DNA from: Methylorubrum populi
GTDB lineage: Bacteria > Pseudomonadota > Alphaproteobacteria > Rhizobiales > Beijerinckiaceae
DNA: 64,000 nucleotides
Direction: 5' to 3'
Assembly (NCBI GenBank): GCA_020741775.1
Contig: DYYG01000013.1
Coordinates: 62,001 to 126,000 of the forward strand
In this document: positions 41,579 through 49,496 of the stretch, one piece after another
Numbering within the stretch: the first letter of the stretch is position 1
How the letters are laid out: every line of letters begins with the position of its first letter
The notes under the pieces: model-generated
Told to the model about the DNA's origin: nothing
Databases searched by the model: none
Seen by the model: the letters and a program-made list of their open reading frames with translations, nothing else
Translations under genes and position numbers: made by a program

Positions 41579-42155
41579 TCTGCGACCCAATCGGCCAAGG
41601 GCGAATATCGAGCGCTGCTCCGGTCCGGATCGAGTCCGGAGCGCGCGAATGAGATTCGGCCAGATCTCGGAGTCCGGCCCGCGATGACGGAGACGGATCC
41701 AGAGAATTCGAATGTTCGGGTGATGCTGAAAGTCCGGACAGGGAGCGGCCGGGAATTTCGAGCGTCGGGAGCCTCGACCGATATGCTATGGTCGTCTGGC
41801 GGTCCGCCGGTACCAGCCTATTGAGAGCTAGTTCACCGTGCGCCGGTGGCGCGGGAGGTGCGGAAGAGTCGCTGGCCGGCTGAGCGCCGGCCCTGTCCGG
41901 ACAGGGGTTCGACGGTCGGCCTCAAGCCTGATGCGCAAGCTTCCGCATGACTGGTGGAAGTTCGAACCGGGTCATCGAACGGGTCCTCAAGGCAACTTTT
42001 TGGAGGATGCCTTCAGACCCCTGTCCGCTACAAGCGCTTTTTCAGATCTTGCCGTGACATCGTTATCTATCTTTTGCCAACAGCATTCAACAAATGTGGA
42101 AAATTGCGCCTATAATTGCAGGCAAGGCCACAGCCGCGCTCAAAGTGACGAAACC
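41579..42155. other. Noncoding stretch with stacked hairpins, possible structured RNA
   Basis: No credible gene in about 575 bases. It contains GGCCGGC-N5-GCCGGCC (41,874-41,892) touching the 16-base palindrome CCCTGTCCGGACAGGG (41,891-41,906), whose half GTCCGGACAGGG recurs at 41,732, and the right copy of the 20-base long-range repeat. On the minus strand a promoter-like TTGTTG/TAGATA pair lies at about 42,065-42,095. A small RNA or long leader is possible. Confidence 0.4.
41958..41977 (-). repeat. Long-range inverted repeat, right copy
   Basis: Minus strand CGATGACCCGGTTCGAACTT, matching 31,279-31,298 at 19 of 20 positions; 16 in a row are identical. Confidence 0.55.
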
Positions 42156-42785
42156 TCAAACGAAGGTTGCGCGCATCGTTTCTCGTTCCGGAGGCTGGGA
42201 CCGCGCCGCGCTTCGGATCGGCGTATCCGGGGCGAGATGCGACCCGAACTCGACTTCAGCCTGGCCTGAACAGACCAGGGCAAGAACGATGTCCACCGGG
42301 TCGGAATCGTTGCTTCTCACGCATTCGATGAGGCGTCCAAGAGGAGCCCCGCCGGGACTCTCGGACAATTCTCGTAGGATTCTGATCCGATCGCCTGGGG
42401 GGATTTGCGTCGTTCGAGTGGCCCAGATCTGCCGCGCCACGGAACATCGCGGTTCGTCCAGTACGGTCGAACGATCGAGGGTGAGCGCATCCGGAAGCGA
42501 AGCGTGGACGCCGAGGTCGATCGCGTTCCGGACTGCGACAAGGAGCCGACGGCGACCTTCGAACCAGACTAAGACTTTGAATGAATCCAGCGACTGACGC
42601 GCAGCCGGAACGGGTTCGATGAAGGAAATGCTCGGGTCCAGCGTGGCCTGGATCAGCAGGTCGCGGTGCCAACGCTGGGGGTAGAAAACCGCCGACGTGG
42701 TCTTGAACGACCGGAAGCCGGGGCGATCTGGTTTCGTCTCGATCCCCGCGGGTAAGAAGACCGGGGACTTTGGTCGTGGCGACAT
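42156..42785 (-). CDS. Unknown protein, possibly a degenerate TnsA-like protein
   Basis: About 209 residues from the ATG at 42,785 (GTGGAG upstream; earlier in-frame ATGs lack an RBS). The segment YPQRWHRDLLIQATLDPSIS followed by KVLVWFEGRRRLLVAVRNA has the spacing of the TnsA N-terminal fold, but the catalytic Glu, Asp and Lys are not at the expected places. If related, it would be a nuclease-dead partner of the active TnsA encoded downstream. This comparison was by eye and is weak; the gene itself is likely real. Confidence 0.5.
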   Translation of the reverse strand: MSPRPKSPVFLPAGIETKPDRPGFRSFKTTSAVFYPQRWHRDLLIQATLDPSISFIEPVPAARQSLDSFKVLVWFEGRRRLLVAVRNAIDLGVHASLPDALTLDRSTVLDEPRCSVARQIWATRTTQIPPGDRIRILRELSESPGGAPLGRLIECVRSNDSDPVDIVLALVCSGQAEVEFGSHLAPDTPIRSAARSQPPERETMRATFV

Positions 42786-43114
42786 TGACGCGACTCCACT
42801 TCGAGTCCGATCGGAAACGCGGATCCGCACCATGGCGGCTACTCGTCGACCGGGGGTTCCGAGGGTTGCCACGCCTGCATCGATCGTAGAGGTCGTTGTC
42901 TTGGACCTCGGTCAGGCGTCGATGTTCGAAGCTTGAAGCTGGAACAATCGGACTATGAAGGCCAAAATGGCCTCTCACAATAGGATTTTTGCAGTTTCCT
43001 GAGTTCTGTGAATGTCGGCACCAACTTTGGCAATGAGTATTTTTGCAGCCGTAATATTAATGAGATTGTGCCTCTGCGGGTTTCAAGGACGTGAAGGTTG
43101 ATACAAAGTGACAT
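42786..43114. other. AT-rich intergenic region with short repeats
   Basis: Contains two direct repeats, CAATAGGATTTTTGCAG (42,978-42,994) and CAATGAGTATTTTTGCAG (43,031-43,048), and an inverted pair CTGTGAATGTC (43,006-43,016) and GACATTCACAG (43,110-43,120). Multiple spaced short repeats near a TGT/ACA border are what TnsB-binding ends look like, but an operator region for the adjacent genes is equally possible. Confidence 0.5.
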
Positions 43115-43120
43115 TCACAG
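43006..43120. repeat. 11-base inverted repeat pair
   Basis: CTGTGAATGTC at 43,006-43,016 and its exact complement GACATTCACAG at 43,110-43,120, 93 bases apart. The right copy overlaps the last codons of the HTH gene. Confidence 0.7.
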
Positions 43121-43435
43121 CGCACCGTTTTTTGCCAGCCAAGCTTTTACGCTCCGAACGAAGGCGTCGCGACGCTTCATTCCGGCGGCAAGACACAGAT
43201 GATCGAGTTCTGCCGCAACGGCGACGCAGAAGTCCGTCGGTTCGGTTCGTTCGATCGGAAACTCGAAGGGCTTTTCCACCCGCGCCATGAGGTCCAGAAG
43301 GCGGACCACTTCTTCGGGAGGCCCGGAAGCTGCCCAGTTGTGGACCGTACGGAGAGCAACGCCATTTTCCCGCGCGAAGCCCACCTGGGTTCGGTCGAGC
43401 AGTTTCAATCTGCTTTTGAAGTCGGATCCGTTCAT
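43115..43435 (-). CDS. Small HTH DNA-binding protein
   Basis: A 106-residue protein with an N-terminal Cro/XRE-like helix-turn-helix: FKSRLKLLDRTQVGFARENGVALRTVHNWAASGPPEEVVRLLDLM (residues 6-50). The C-terminal half is helical with Cys residues and a lysine-rich end. It probably represses or activates the neighbouring genes; the dyads at 41,541 and 43,006 are candidate sites. The ATG has a weak RBS. Family beyond HTH not recognised. Confidence 0.7.
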   Translation of the reverse strand: MNGSDFKSRLKLLDRTQVGFARENGVALRTVHNWAASGPPEEVVRLLDLMARVEKPFEFPIERTEPTDFCVAVAAELDHLCLAAGMKRRDAFVRSVKAWLAKNGAL

Positions 43436-43671
43436 GCGGAGCGTTCAAGGAACCGACGTTCGAGACTGTGACCCGTCGGCAGGATGCCACCGCGAGGCCA
43501 TTCCTTCCAGTGGCATTGTTGCCTCTTTCGACACAAGGAACGCTTCCGACCGGACGCATAGGTACCCGAGCTTCGACGGCGTCGTCCTAGACTCCGCGTC
43601 GGACCGGATTTTTGCGATTTTCAAGGCTTTTCGCGACCCTCCCGATTCGGCTTCTCGCGGAGGCGCAAACC

Positions 43672-44607
43672 ATGTGGAACGACGGTTCGACAATCAGTGT
43701 CGGCAACGGTTCGGACGTCGTCGCCATCGACGATCGCACCAGCGAACTTTCGCATGTGGAGGGCGACCGTTGGGTCTCCATGAAGGCGATATCCAGATTG
43801 CTAGGCATCAACCATCACGGACAGTTGGCCGAAGCCTGGGACTGGTTGGTTGCGATGACCGAATGCGGACGCACACCCGAGATCATGGGGCAACCCATCC
43901 GCATGGCGGTGACAACCATTCGCGGGCGAGACTGGTGGTGCATGCACGAAGACGACATGCGTCGAGTCGCAGGATCCTTCCACGCTTTCGTCGGGACCTT
44001 CCAGTCGATCTTGGACCGGAAGTATGCCCGGCGCGATCCCATCGAGCATTCCGAGTGGTTGGGCTACCGTGCGGTCGCCGGAACGTTGCCAATGGAGAAC
44101 CCCGAGACGCTCCTCAATTCGGTCTGGCAGCATCTGCAACGCGAATATCGCGGCGGACGCGTTCCACGTCTCGGCGACCACGAGATCCGGATGCGGTACT
44201 TCGCCGGCGACAAAGGGCGCGCCATTCATATCCACCGGGACGACGTCCGATTTCTGGACCAGAACATTCATGAGGACGGCAGCTGTTTCACGCTGAGGGA
44301 CGTAGTCGATCACTTCCGAGATCTGGACGAATGGATGGGCCTTCACGCCGAGCGCCTGATGAAGGAGGTCCGAACGGGATTTGGCACGACCGGCCGTCTC
44401 GCGCTTCGTGGTATTCCGCTCGCGACCGTCCGGGTTCCGACGGAGAGAGGCTTGATGTTACGCATCCATCGTTCGTCTCTCTCCATCGTGGCGAGGATCA
44501 TCGACAACGATTGCACCAGCGTGGTGCGAGAGGACTTCGACGATATTCCGGAGTTCGAGGTAGATACCGATGTACGGTCGGCCTTCTCGATGCAGGCAGG
44601 GTTCTAA
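43672..44607 (+). CDS. Unknown 311-residue protein
   Basis: ATG at 43,672 with GGAGG eight bases before it. A possible HTH lies at residues 35-60 (VSMKAISRLLGINHHGQLAEAWDWL). The rest includes Trp/His-rich segments (GRDWWCMHEDD; KGRAIHIHRDDVRFLDQNIH) without a recognised fold. It is divergent from the HTH gene and has the lower-GC codon use of the Tn7-like region, so it is probably cargo or an accessory factor of the element. I do not recognise its family. Confidence 0.6.
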   Translation: MWNDGSTISVGNGSDVVAIDDRTSELSHVEGDRWVSMKAISRLLGINHHGQLAEAWDWLVAMTECGRTPEIMGQPIRMAVTTIRGRDWWCMHEDDMRRVAGSFHAFVGTFQSILDRKYARRDPIEHSEWLGYRAVAGTLPMENPETLLNSVWQHLQREYRGGRVPRLGDHEIRMRYFAGDKGRAIHIHRDDVRFLDQNIHEDGSCFTLRDVVDHFRDLDEWMGLHAERLMKEVRTGFGTTGRLALRGIPLATVRVPTERGLMLRIHRSSLSIVARIIDNDCTSVVREDFDDIPEFEVDTDVRSAFSMQAGF

Positions 44608-45148
44608 GCGGAATGGCGCCACCGACGTTATCCGTCGCGTCTTTGGGTAAGGCCCCGAGGATGACGGCCTGAACCCCGTTTGATGGCATCCGCACCTCGA
44701 GCGGTGCCATTATCACGCTATCGAAACGCGCAAGCGACGGGGCGTCCGGCCCTTCCCTGTATCTGTTCAATCCACGCGGTGTAGCCGGTTGGGCCGTGAT
44801 TTCCGCCGTTGCCGAACGTCAGTAATGGGCGGCGACCTCTATCAGCTCGGCGCTGCGACCTGGATGGCGACGCACGCCCTGCCCGTTTTTTCCCGCCTTT
44901 TGCCCGATGCCGATCCGGTACAGGTAGGTCAGGTCAGGCTTGCCGCATCCAGGTCCGGCACCGGCTCCACTCCATGCTGATACTCGAGGATTGCCTTCGG
45001 CTCGGAAGCGGAAGCATTCGTCGAACGGTCCCGTTGCCGATCCGGCTACGTGGCGAGAGGAGCCTCCCCCCGAGTATCCCAGGACGCGCGGCTGGCCTCC
45101 TCGCAGATGCGGTCCACCGTCTCCCGGCAGATCGCATTCGTACAGCAG
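44608..45148. other. Intergenic region without a clear gene
   Basis: About 540 bases between the unknown gene and the GGDEF remnant. A minus-strand stretch at 45,046-45,160 encodes CCTNAICRETVDRICEEASR and reads like protein, but it has no start and may be a fragment of a lost gene. The right border of the Tn7-like region may lie here. Confidence 0.35.
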
Positions 45149-45668
45149 TCAGGCGGCGACCACGCGAAAACGCTTCCCGCCGCTGCTTTCCGTGGTCTCC
45201 GCTGAGGCGCTTCGCGTCCGATTGCGACCAGCCGCCTTGGCCTCGTACACGGCAGCGTCCGCCAGGGCGTAGAGATCCTCCGCCCGCGAGACACCGGAGG
45301 CCGTCCCGATGCTGACGGTGACCGCTCCTGCCGAGAGGCCGGCCATGCCTACCGTCAGACGCGACACCTGCGTATGCACCTCGTCGGCGACGCGTAGCGC
45401 GCCTGCCTCGTCGGTCTTCGGAAGGAGAAGGACGAACTCCTCGCCGCCGATCCGGCAGACGAGGTCGCCGGGCCGGGTCACGCCGGCCTGGAGGCAGATG
45501 GCCAAAGCCCTTGAGCACTTCGTCGCCGACGGAGTGGCCGTGCTTGTCGTTGATGCGCTTGAAGTGGTCGGCATCGACCATGAGCAGGGAAAGCGGCTCG
45601 CCGGTGCGGCGTGCGTCCGCACAGGCCTGCGCATAGGCATCTTCGATCGGCATATCATAGCTATTGTC
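45149..45668 (-). pseudogene. Truncated and frameshifted GGDEF-domain gene
   Basis: One minus-strand frame encodes EPLSLLMVDADHFKRINDKHGHSVGDEVLKG; the continuation QAGVTRPGDLVCRIGGEEFVLLLP, with the GG(E)EF active-site motif, is in another frame. Removing one G of the GGG run near 45,508-45,510 restores the frame (KALAICLQAG). The N-terminal part before EDAYAQACADARR, including the usual LTGL.NRR segment, is missing and is replaced by AT-rich DNA. It would have been a diguanylate cyclase; a sequencing error could explain the shift but not the truncation. Confidence 0.8.
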
Positions 45669-45756
45669 AAGCGTTTAAAGATCAAATAATGATTTTTAAT
45701 TATCAATATCAATTTTATCTAGACTGAGAACTGGATGACTGAATATTTAAGTTTGA

Positions 45757-46185
45757 TCATAGCTTTGGATGATACTCGTGCGTGCATAGGGAATGGTCCG
45801 ACAACGTCTCGATCACCCGGCATTCGCCGACGCGGCCCTGGCCGCATTCCGAGATCATCCGGTCGAGCTCGCCCCGAAGCGCCATCAGGCGCTCGATTCG
45901 CCGGTCGACCTCGGAAAGGTGGCGGCGCGCGATCAGGTCGACGTCGGCGCATGACCGGTCGGGATGCGCGTTCATCGTCAGCAACTCCCGGATGGCGTCG
46001 ACCTCGAAGCCGAGTTCGCGGGAATGCCGGATGAAGTTCAGCCGCCCGACATCGCCCTCGCCATAGCGGCGCTGAGACCCGGCTGACCGCGGCGGGGCCG
46101 GCATCAGCCCGATCTGCTCGTAGTACCGGATCGTCGGCACCTTCACGCCGGTTCGCCGAGAAAGCTCCCCGATTGCGATGCCCAT
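45757..46185 (-). CDS. MerR-family heavy-metal regulator
   Basis: A 142-residue MerR protein: HTH and winged region (IGELSRRTGVKVPTIRYYEQIGLMPAPPRSAGSQRRYG), a long dimerisation helix, and Cys residues placed as in CadR/PbrR/ZntR-type sensors (DRSCADVDLI about residue 78; CGQGRVGECRVIETL near 114-121; a late Cys in HSLCTHEYH). It is divergent from a CDF transporter across a 19-base dyad. Metal likely Zn, Cd, Pb or Co; not decidable. Confidence 0.9.
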   Translation of the reverse strand: MGIAIGELSRRTGVKVPTIRYYEQIGLMPAPPRSAGSQRRYGEGDVGRLNFIRHSRELGFEVDAIRELLTMNAHPDRSCADVDLIARRHLSEVDRRIERLMALRGELDRMISECGQGRVGECRVIETLSDHSLCTHEYHPKL

Positions 46186-46199
46186 GATTTTCCGCTTGC

Positions 46200-46218
46200 A
46201 CCTCTAGCCGCTAGAGGT
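46200..46218. promoter_or_regulatory. MerR-type operator between regulator and CDF gene
   Basis: ACCTCTAG-CCG-CTAGAGGT, a perfect dyad, preceded by TTGCAC (-35-like, 46,196-46,201) and followed by TGTAGC (-10-like). The long spacer is typical of MerR-activated promoters. Confidence 0.8.
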
Positions 46219-46254
46219 TGTAGCGTCGCCTCCGACCGATGGGAAGGAGACGTG

Positions 46255-47004
46255 ATGAGCGACCATTGCTGCGGGACGACCGAGGCCGATGCCCGTCGTA
46301 CCCCTCCCGAGCGCGAGCTCCCCGCGGCTCCCGCCCAAGCTGATGACCACGCCCATGCCGGCGGCTCGTGCTGCTCGGGCGGCGTGCCGGTCTTCGACGG
46401 CGTCGACCCGCGCTACAAGACGGTCCTCTGGACGGTCATCGGCATCAACGGCGCGATGTTCGTGACCGAGATGGCGGCCGGGCAGCTCGCCGGTTCGCAG
46501 GCGCTCAAGGCCGACGCCCTCGACTTCCTCGCCGACACCGTGACCTACGGCCTGAGCCTCGCGGTGATCGGCGCCTCGCTCGCCGTCCGCTCAAAGGCGG
46601 CCCTGTTCAAGGGCGCGTCGCTGTTCCTGATGGCGCTCTGGGTCTTCGGCAGCACCGTCTACGAGACGATGGTCCTCGGCGTGCCCAAGGCGGAGGTGAT
46701 GGGCGTGATCGGCGTGACGGCGCTGGCCGCGAACCTCGGATCGGTCCTCCTCCTGCGCCGCTACAAGGACGGCGACGCCAACGTGCGCTCGGTCTGGCTG
46801 TGCTCGCGCAACGACGCCATCGGCAACGTCGTCGTCATGGTCGCGGCGCTCGGGGTCTGGGGCACCGCCACGGCCTGGCCCGACCTCATCGTGGCGGCGG
46901 TCATGGCCGGGATCTTCCTGACCTCCTCCTTCCAGATCCTTCGGCAGGCATGGGCCGAGCACCGCGAGGGCGCCGTCGCGACGCTTCCCGCACCGGCCGA
47001 GTAA
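46255..47004 (+). CDS. CDF-family cation efflux protein with Cys/His-rich N-terminus
   Basis: A 249-residue membrane protein; ATG at 46,255 has GGAAGGAG five to six bases upstream. The N-terminal 40 residues are metal-binding-like (SDHCCGTTE...DDHAHAGGSCCSGG). Six membrane helices follow; helix II carries LKADALDFLADTVTYGLSL, a variant of the CDF site A (Asp/Asp with no His), and helix V SRNDAIGNVVVMVAA. The usual cytoplasmic C-terminal domain is lacking. Transcribed divergently from the MerR regulator. Confidence 0.85.
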   Translation: MSDHCCGTTEADARRTPPERELPAAPAQADDHAHAGGSCCSGGVPVFDGVDPRYKTVLWTVIGINGAMFVTEMAAGQLAGSQALKADALDFLADTVTYGLSLAVIGASLAVRSKAALFKGASLFLMALWVFGSTVYETMVLGVPKAEVMGVIGVTALAANLGSVLLLRRYKDGDANVRSVWLCSRNDAIGNVVVMVAALGVWGTATAWPDLIVAAVMAGIFLTSSFQILRQAWAEHREGAVATLPAPAE

Positions 47005-47051
47005 GCCCCGATCAATCCCCGACGAACGCCGGAAACCGGTACAGGACGACC

Positions 47052-48038
47052 ATGACATCGAACGACGCGCATGCCGGCCACGACCACGGATCACATGACC
47101 ACGGGACCCACGCGGCCGATGGCCATGCCGGACATTCACACGGCCCGGGCCATTCCCATGCTCCCGCGAGCTTCGGCAAGGCGTTCGCCATCGGCATCAC
47201 CCTCAATGTCGGCTTCGTCGCCATCGAAGCCACCTACGGCGTGCTCGCCAATTCGGTCGCGCTGCTGGCGGACGCCGGTCACAACCTGTCCGACGTCCTC
47301 GGCTTGCTGGTCGCATGGGGCGCCAGCGTCCTGGTGAAGCGTGCCCCGACCTCGCGCTACACATACGGGCTCAAGGGCTCCTCGATCCTAGCCGCCCTGT
47401 TCAATGGCGTGTTCCTGCTGGTCGCGGCGGGCGCCATCGCCTGGGAGGCGATCCAGCGGTTCGGCCAGCCCGTGCCGGTCGCCGGGACGACGGTGATGAT
47501 CGTGGCCACCGTTGGCATCGCCGTGAACGGCGTCACGGCCTGGCTGTTCGTCGCCGGGGCCAAGGGCGACATCAACATCAAGGGCGCATTCCTGCACATG
47601 GCCGCCGACGCGGCGGTCTCCGCTGGCGTAGTCCTGGCCGGCCTCGCCATCCTGTTCACCGGGTGGGAGTGGATCGATCCGGTCATCAGCCTCGTCATCG
47701 TGGCCATCATCGTCTGGAGCACGTGGGGATTGCTGCGCGACAGCGTCGTCATGGCACTCGCCGCCGTGCCGCCCGGAATCGACCCCGTCGCGGTGGGAGG
47801 CCACCTCCGGGCCCTGCCGGGCGTCGCCGCCCTGCACGACCTCCACATCTGGCCGATGAGCACCACCGAGACCGCGCTGACCGCCCACCTCGTCTTGCCG
47901 GAAGGCCATCCCGGCGACGACTTCCTGATGCAGACGGCCGCCGACATGAATCGGAAGTTCGGGATCGGGCACACCACCCTGCAGGTCGAGACCAGCGCCA
48001 ACGCATACTGCGCGCTCGCACCCGACCACGTGGTCTGA
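47052..48038 (+). CDS. czcD: CzcD-type CDF cation efflux protein
   Basis: A 328-residue antiporter: His-rich N-terminus (GHDHGSHDHGTHAADGHAGHSHGPGHSH), six membrane helices with the zinc site HNLSDVLGLL in helix II and HMAADAAVSAGVVLAGL in helix V, and a cytoplasmic C-terminal domain (LPGVAALHDLHIWPMST). It exports Zn2+, Co2+ or Cd2+ in exchange for protons. It follows the first CDF gene by 47 bases and overlaps functionally with it. Confidence 0.93.
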   Translation: MTSNDAHAGHDHGSHDHGTHAADGHAGHSHGPGHSHAPASFGKAFAIGITLNVGFVAIEATYGVLANSVALLADAGHNLSDVLGLLVAWGASVLVKRAPTSRYTYGLKGSSILAALFNGVFLLVAAGAIAWEAIQRFGQPVPVAGTTVMIVATVGIAVNGVTAWLFVAGAKGDINIKGAFLHMAADAAVSAGVVLAGLAILFTGWEWIDPVISLVIVAIIVWSTWGLLRDSVVMALAAVPPGIDPVAVGGHLRALPGVAALHDLHIWPMSTTETALTAHLVLPEGHPGDDFLMQTAADMNRKFGIGHTTLQVETSANAYCALAPDHVV

Positions 48039-48045
48039 GGCGATC

Positions 48046-48732
48046 ATGCAGGCCTGGGCCTACACCTTGATCCCGGCGGCCGCCGCCATCCTCGGCGCCG
48101 CCATCGCGACAAACCTCCGGCCGGGTCCCGTCCTGGTCAGCGCGATCCAGCACTTCGCCGCCGGCGTGGTCTTCGCGGCCGCGGCCGGGGAGATCCTGCC
48201 CGACCTCAAGCATGCGGGATCGCCTTGGGCCATGCTCGTCGGCGGCGCCCTCGGCGTCGTCGCCATGCTGCTTGTGAAGAGCCTCGGAAAGCGGGCGAGC
48301 GGTCCCATCGGCCTGATGGCGGTCACCGGCATCGACATCCTCGTCGACGGCCTCGTGCTCGGCATCGCCTTCGCGGCCGGCGCCAAGGCCGGCATCCTGC
48401 TCACCGTCGCGCTGACCATCGAGGTTCTGTTCCTCGGCCTGACGGTCGCGACCCAACTCGGGGCATCCGGGACGTACAAGGGCAGGGTCGTCGGCCTGAC
48501 CGCGGGGCTGGTCGTCCTGCTGCCGCTGGGAGCCCTCCTCGGAGGCCCCGTCGCGACGCTGTCGACGCCCGTCCAGGCCGCCTTCCTGTCCTTCGGGCTG
48601 ATCGCGCTCCTCTACCTCGTCACCGAGGAACTCCTCGTCGAGGCGCACGAGACCGAGGATCGGCCCTGGGTCACCGCGATGTTCTTCGCGGGCTTCCTGC
48701 TGCTGCTCACGCTCGACCAGGCCGTCGCCTGA
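48046..48732 (+). CDS. ZIP-family metal transporter
   Basis: A 228-residue protein with about seven or eight membrane helices. Core metal-site helices: FAAGVVFAAAAGEILPDL, GIDILVDGLVLGIAF and ALTIEVLFLGLTVAT; the canonical HN..E of helix IV is replaced by D/DG, an atypical feature that may alter specificity. It starts seven bases after czcD. ZIP proteins usually import zinc; in an efflux operon the direction is uncertain. Confidence 0.8.
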   Translation: MQAWAYTLIPAAAAILGAAIATNLRPGPVLVSAIQHFAAGVVFAAAAGEILPDLKHAGSPWAMLVGGALGVVAMLLVKSLGKRASGPIGLMAVTGIDILVDGLVLGIAFAAGAKAGILLTVALTIEVLFLGLTVATQLGASGTYKGRVVGLTAGLVVLLPLGALLGGPVATLSTPVQAAFLSFGLIALLYLVTEELLVEAHETEDRPWVTAMFFAGFLLLLTLDQAVA

Positions 48733-48746
48733 GCGGAAGGAATCCC

Positions 48747-49496
48747 ATGCTCCCGCAAATCGAGACTGCCCCGCCGGCCGGCGATGCCGCGCACATCCTT
48801 CTCGTCGAGGACGACGACGGCCTGCGCATGCTCGTCACCCGCCTGTTACGTGAGAGCGGTTACCGCGTCACCGGCTGCAGGAACGGCGCGGAGTTCTGGC
48901 GGCTGCTGCCGGCCGGCGGCGTCGACCTCGTGCTGCTCGACGTGATGCTGCCCGGCGCCTCCGGCCTCGACCTGCTCCGGGCGCTGCGGGCCAGGAGCAC
49001 CGTACCGGTGATCATGGTCAGCGCCCGCAACGAGGAAGCCGACCGCGTCCTCGGGCTTGAGCTCGGCGCCGACGACTACGTGGCCAAGCCGTTCGGTCGG
49101 CCGGAATTGCTCGCGCGTGTCCGTGCCGTCCTCCGACGCTCCGCCATCGCACCGTCGCCCCTCGCAGCGCCGAAGGCGGAGTGCCTTTCCTTTTCCGGAT
49201 GGCGGCTCGACCTGCGGAGCCGGTCGCTCCACGATCCGGAGGGGGCCGGCGTCGATCTGTCCGGCGCCGAGTACGACCTGCTCCTCGTCTTCCTCGAACA
49301 TCCCGGCCGCGTCCTCGGCCGCGAGATGATCCTCGAACTGTCCCGCGGCCGGCTCGGGTCGGCGACGGACCGCAGCGTCGACACCCTCGTCAGCCGACTG
49401 CGTCGCAAGCTCGAACCGCCCGAAGGCCTGCCGCCCGTCGTCAAGACCGTGCGCGGCGCCGGCTATATGCTCGCGTCGAAGGTCGAACGCACGTGA
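48747..49496 (+). CDS. OmpR-family response regulator of the metal island
   Basis: A 249-residue regulator: receiver with Asp65 (LVLLDVMLPGASG) and YVAKPFGRPELL, then a winged-helix domain ending VVKTVRGAGYMLASKV. The start ATG at 48,747 has GGAAGGAA upstream. Its stop overlaps the kinase start by four bases (GTGA). A CzcR-like role in controlling the RND genes downstream is inferred from location. Confidence 0.92.
   Translation: MLPQIETAPPAGDAAHILLVEDDDGLRMLVTRLLRESGYRVTGCRNGAEFWRLLPAGGVDLVLLDVMLPGASGLDLLRALRARSTVPVIMVSARNEEADRVLGLELGADDYVAKPFGRPELLARVRAVLRRSAIAPSPLAAPKAECLSFSGWRLDLRSRSLHDPEGAGVDLSGAEYDLLLVFLEHPGRVLGREMILELSRGRLGSATDRSVDTLVSRLRRKLEPPEGLPPVVKTVRGAGYMLASKVERT

Noticed and set aside
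41239-41652. Plus-strand frame of 137 codons opposite the small tnsA-upstream ORFs
   Set aside because: No RBS; the minus-strand small ORF there has a strong RBS and better composition.
30546-44607. CRISPR-associated transposon
   Set aside because: Two TniQ proteins raised the idea, but there is no Cas protein, repeat-spacer array or leader in the region.
47131-47142. Match to GACATTCACA of the 43,110 repeat
   Set aside because: It lies inside the His-rich coding part of czcD and is explained by codons for Gly-His-Ser-His.
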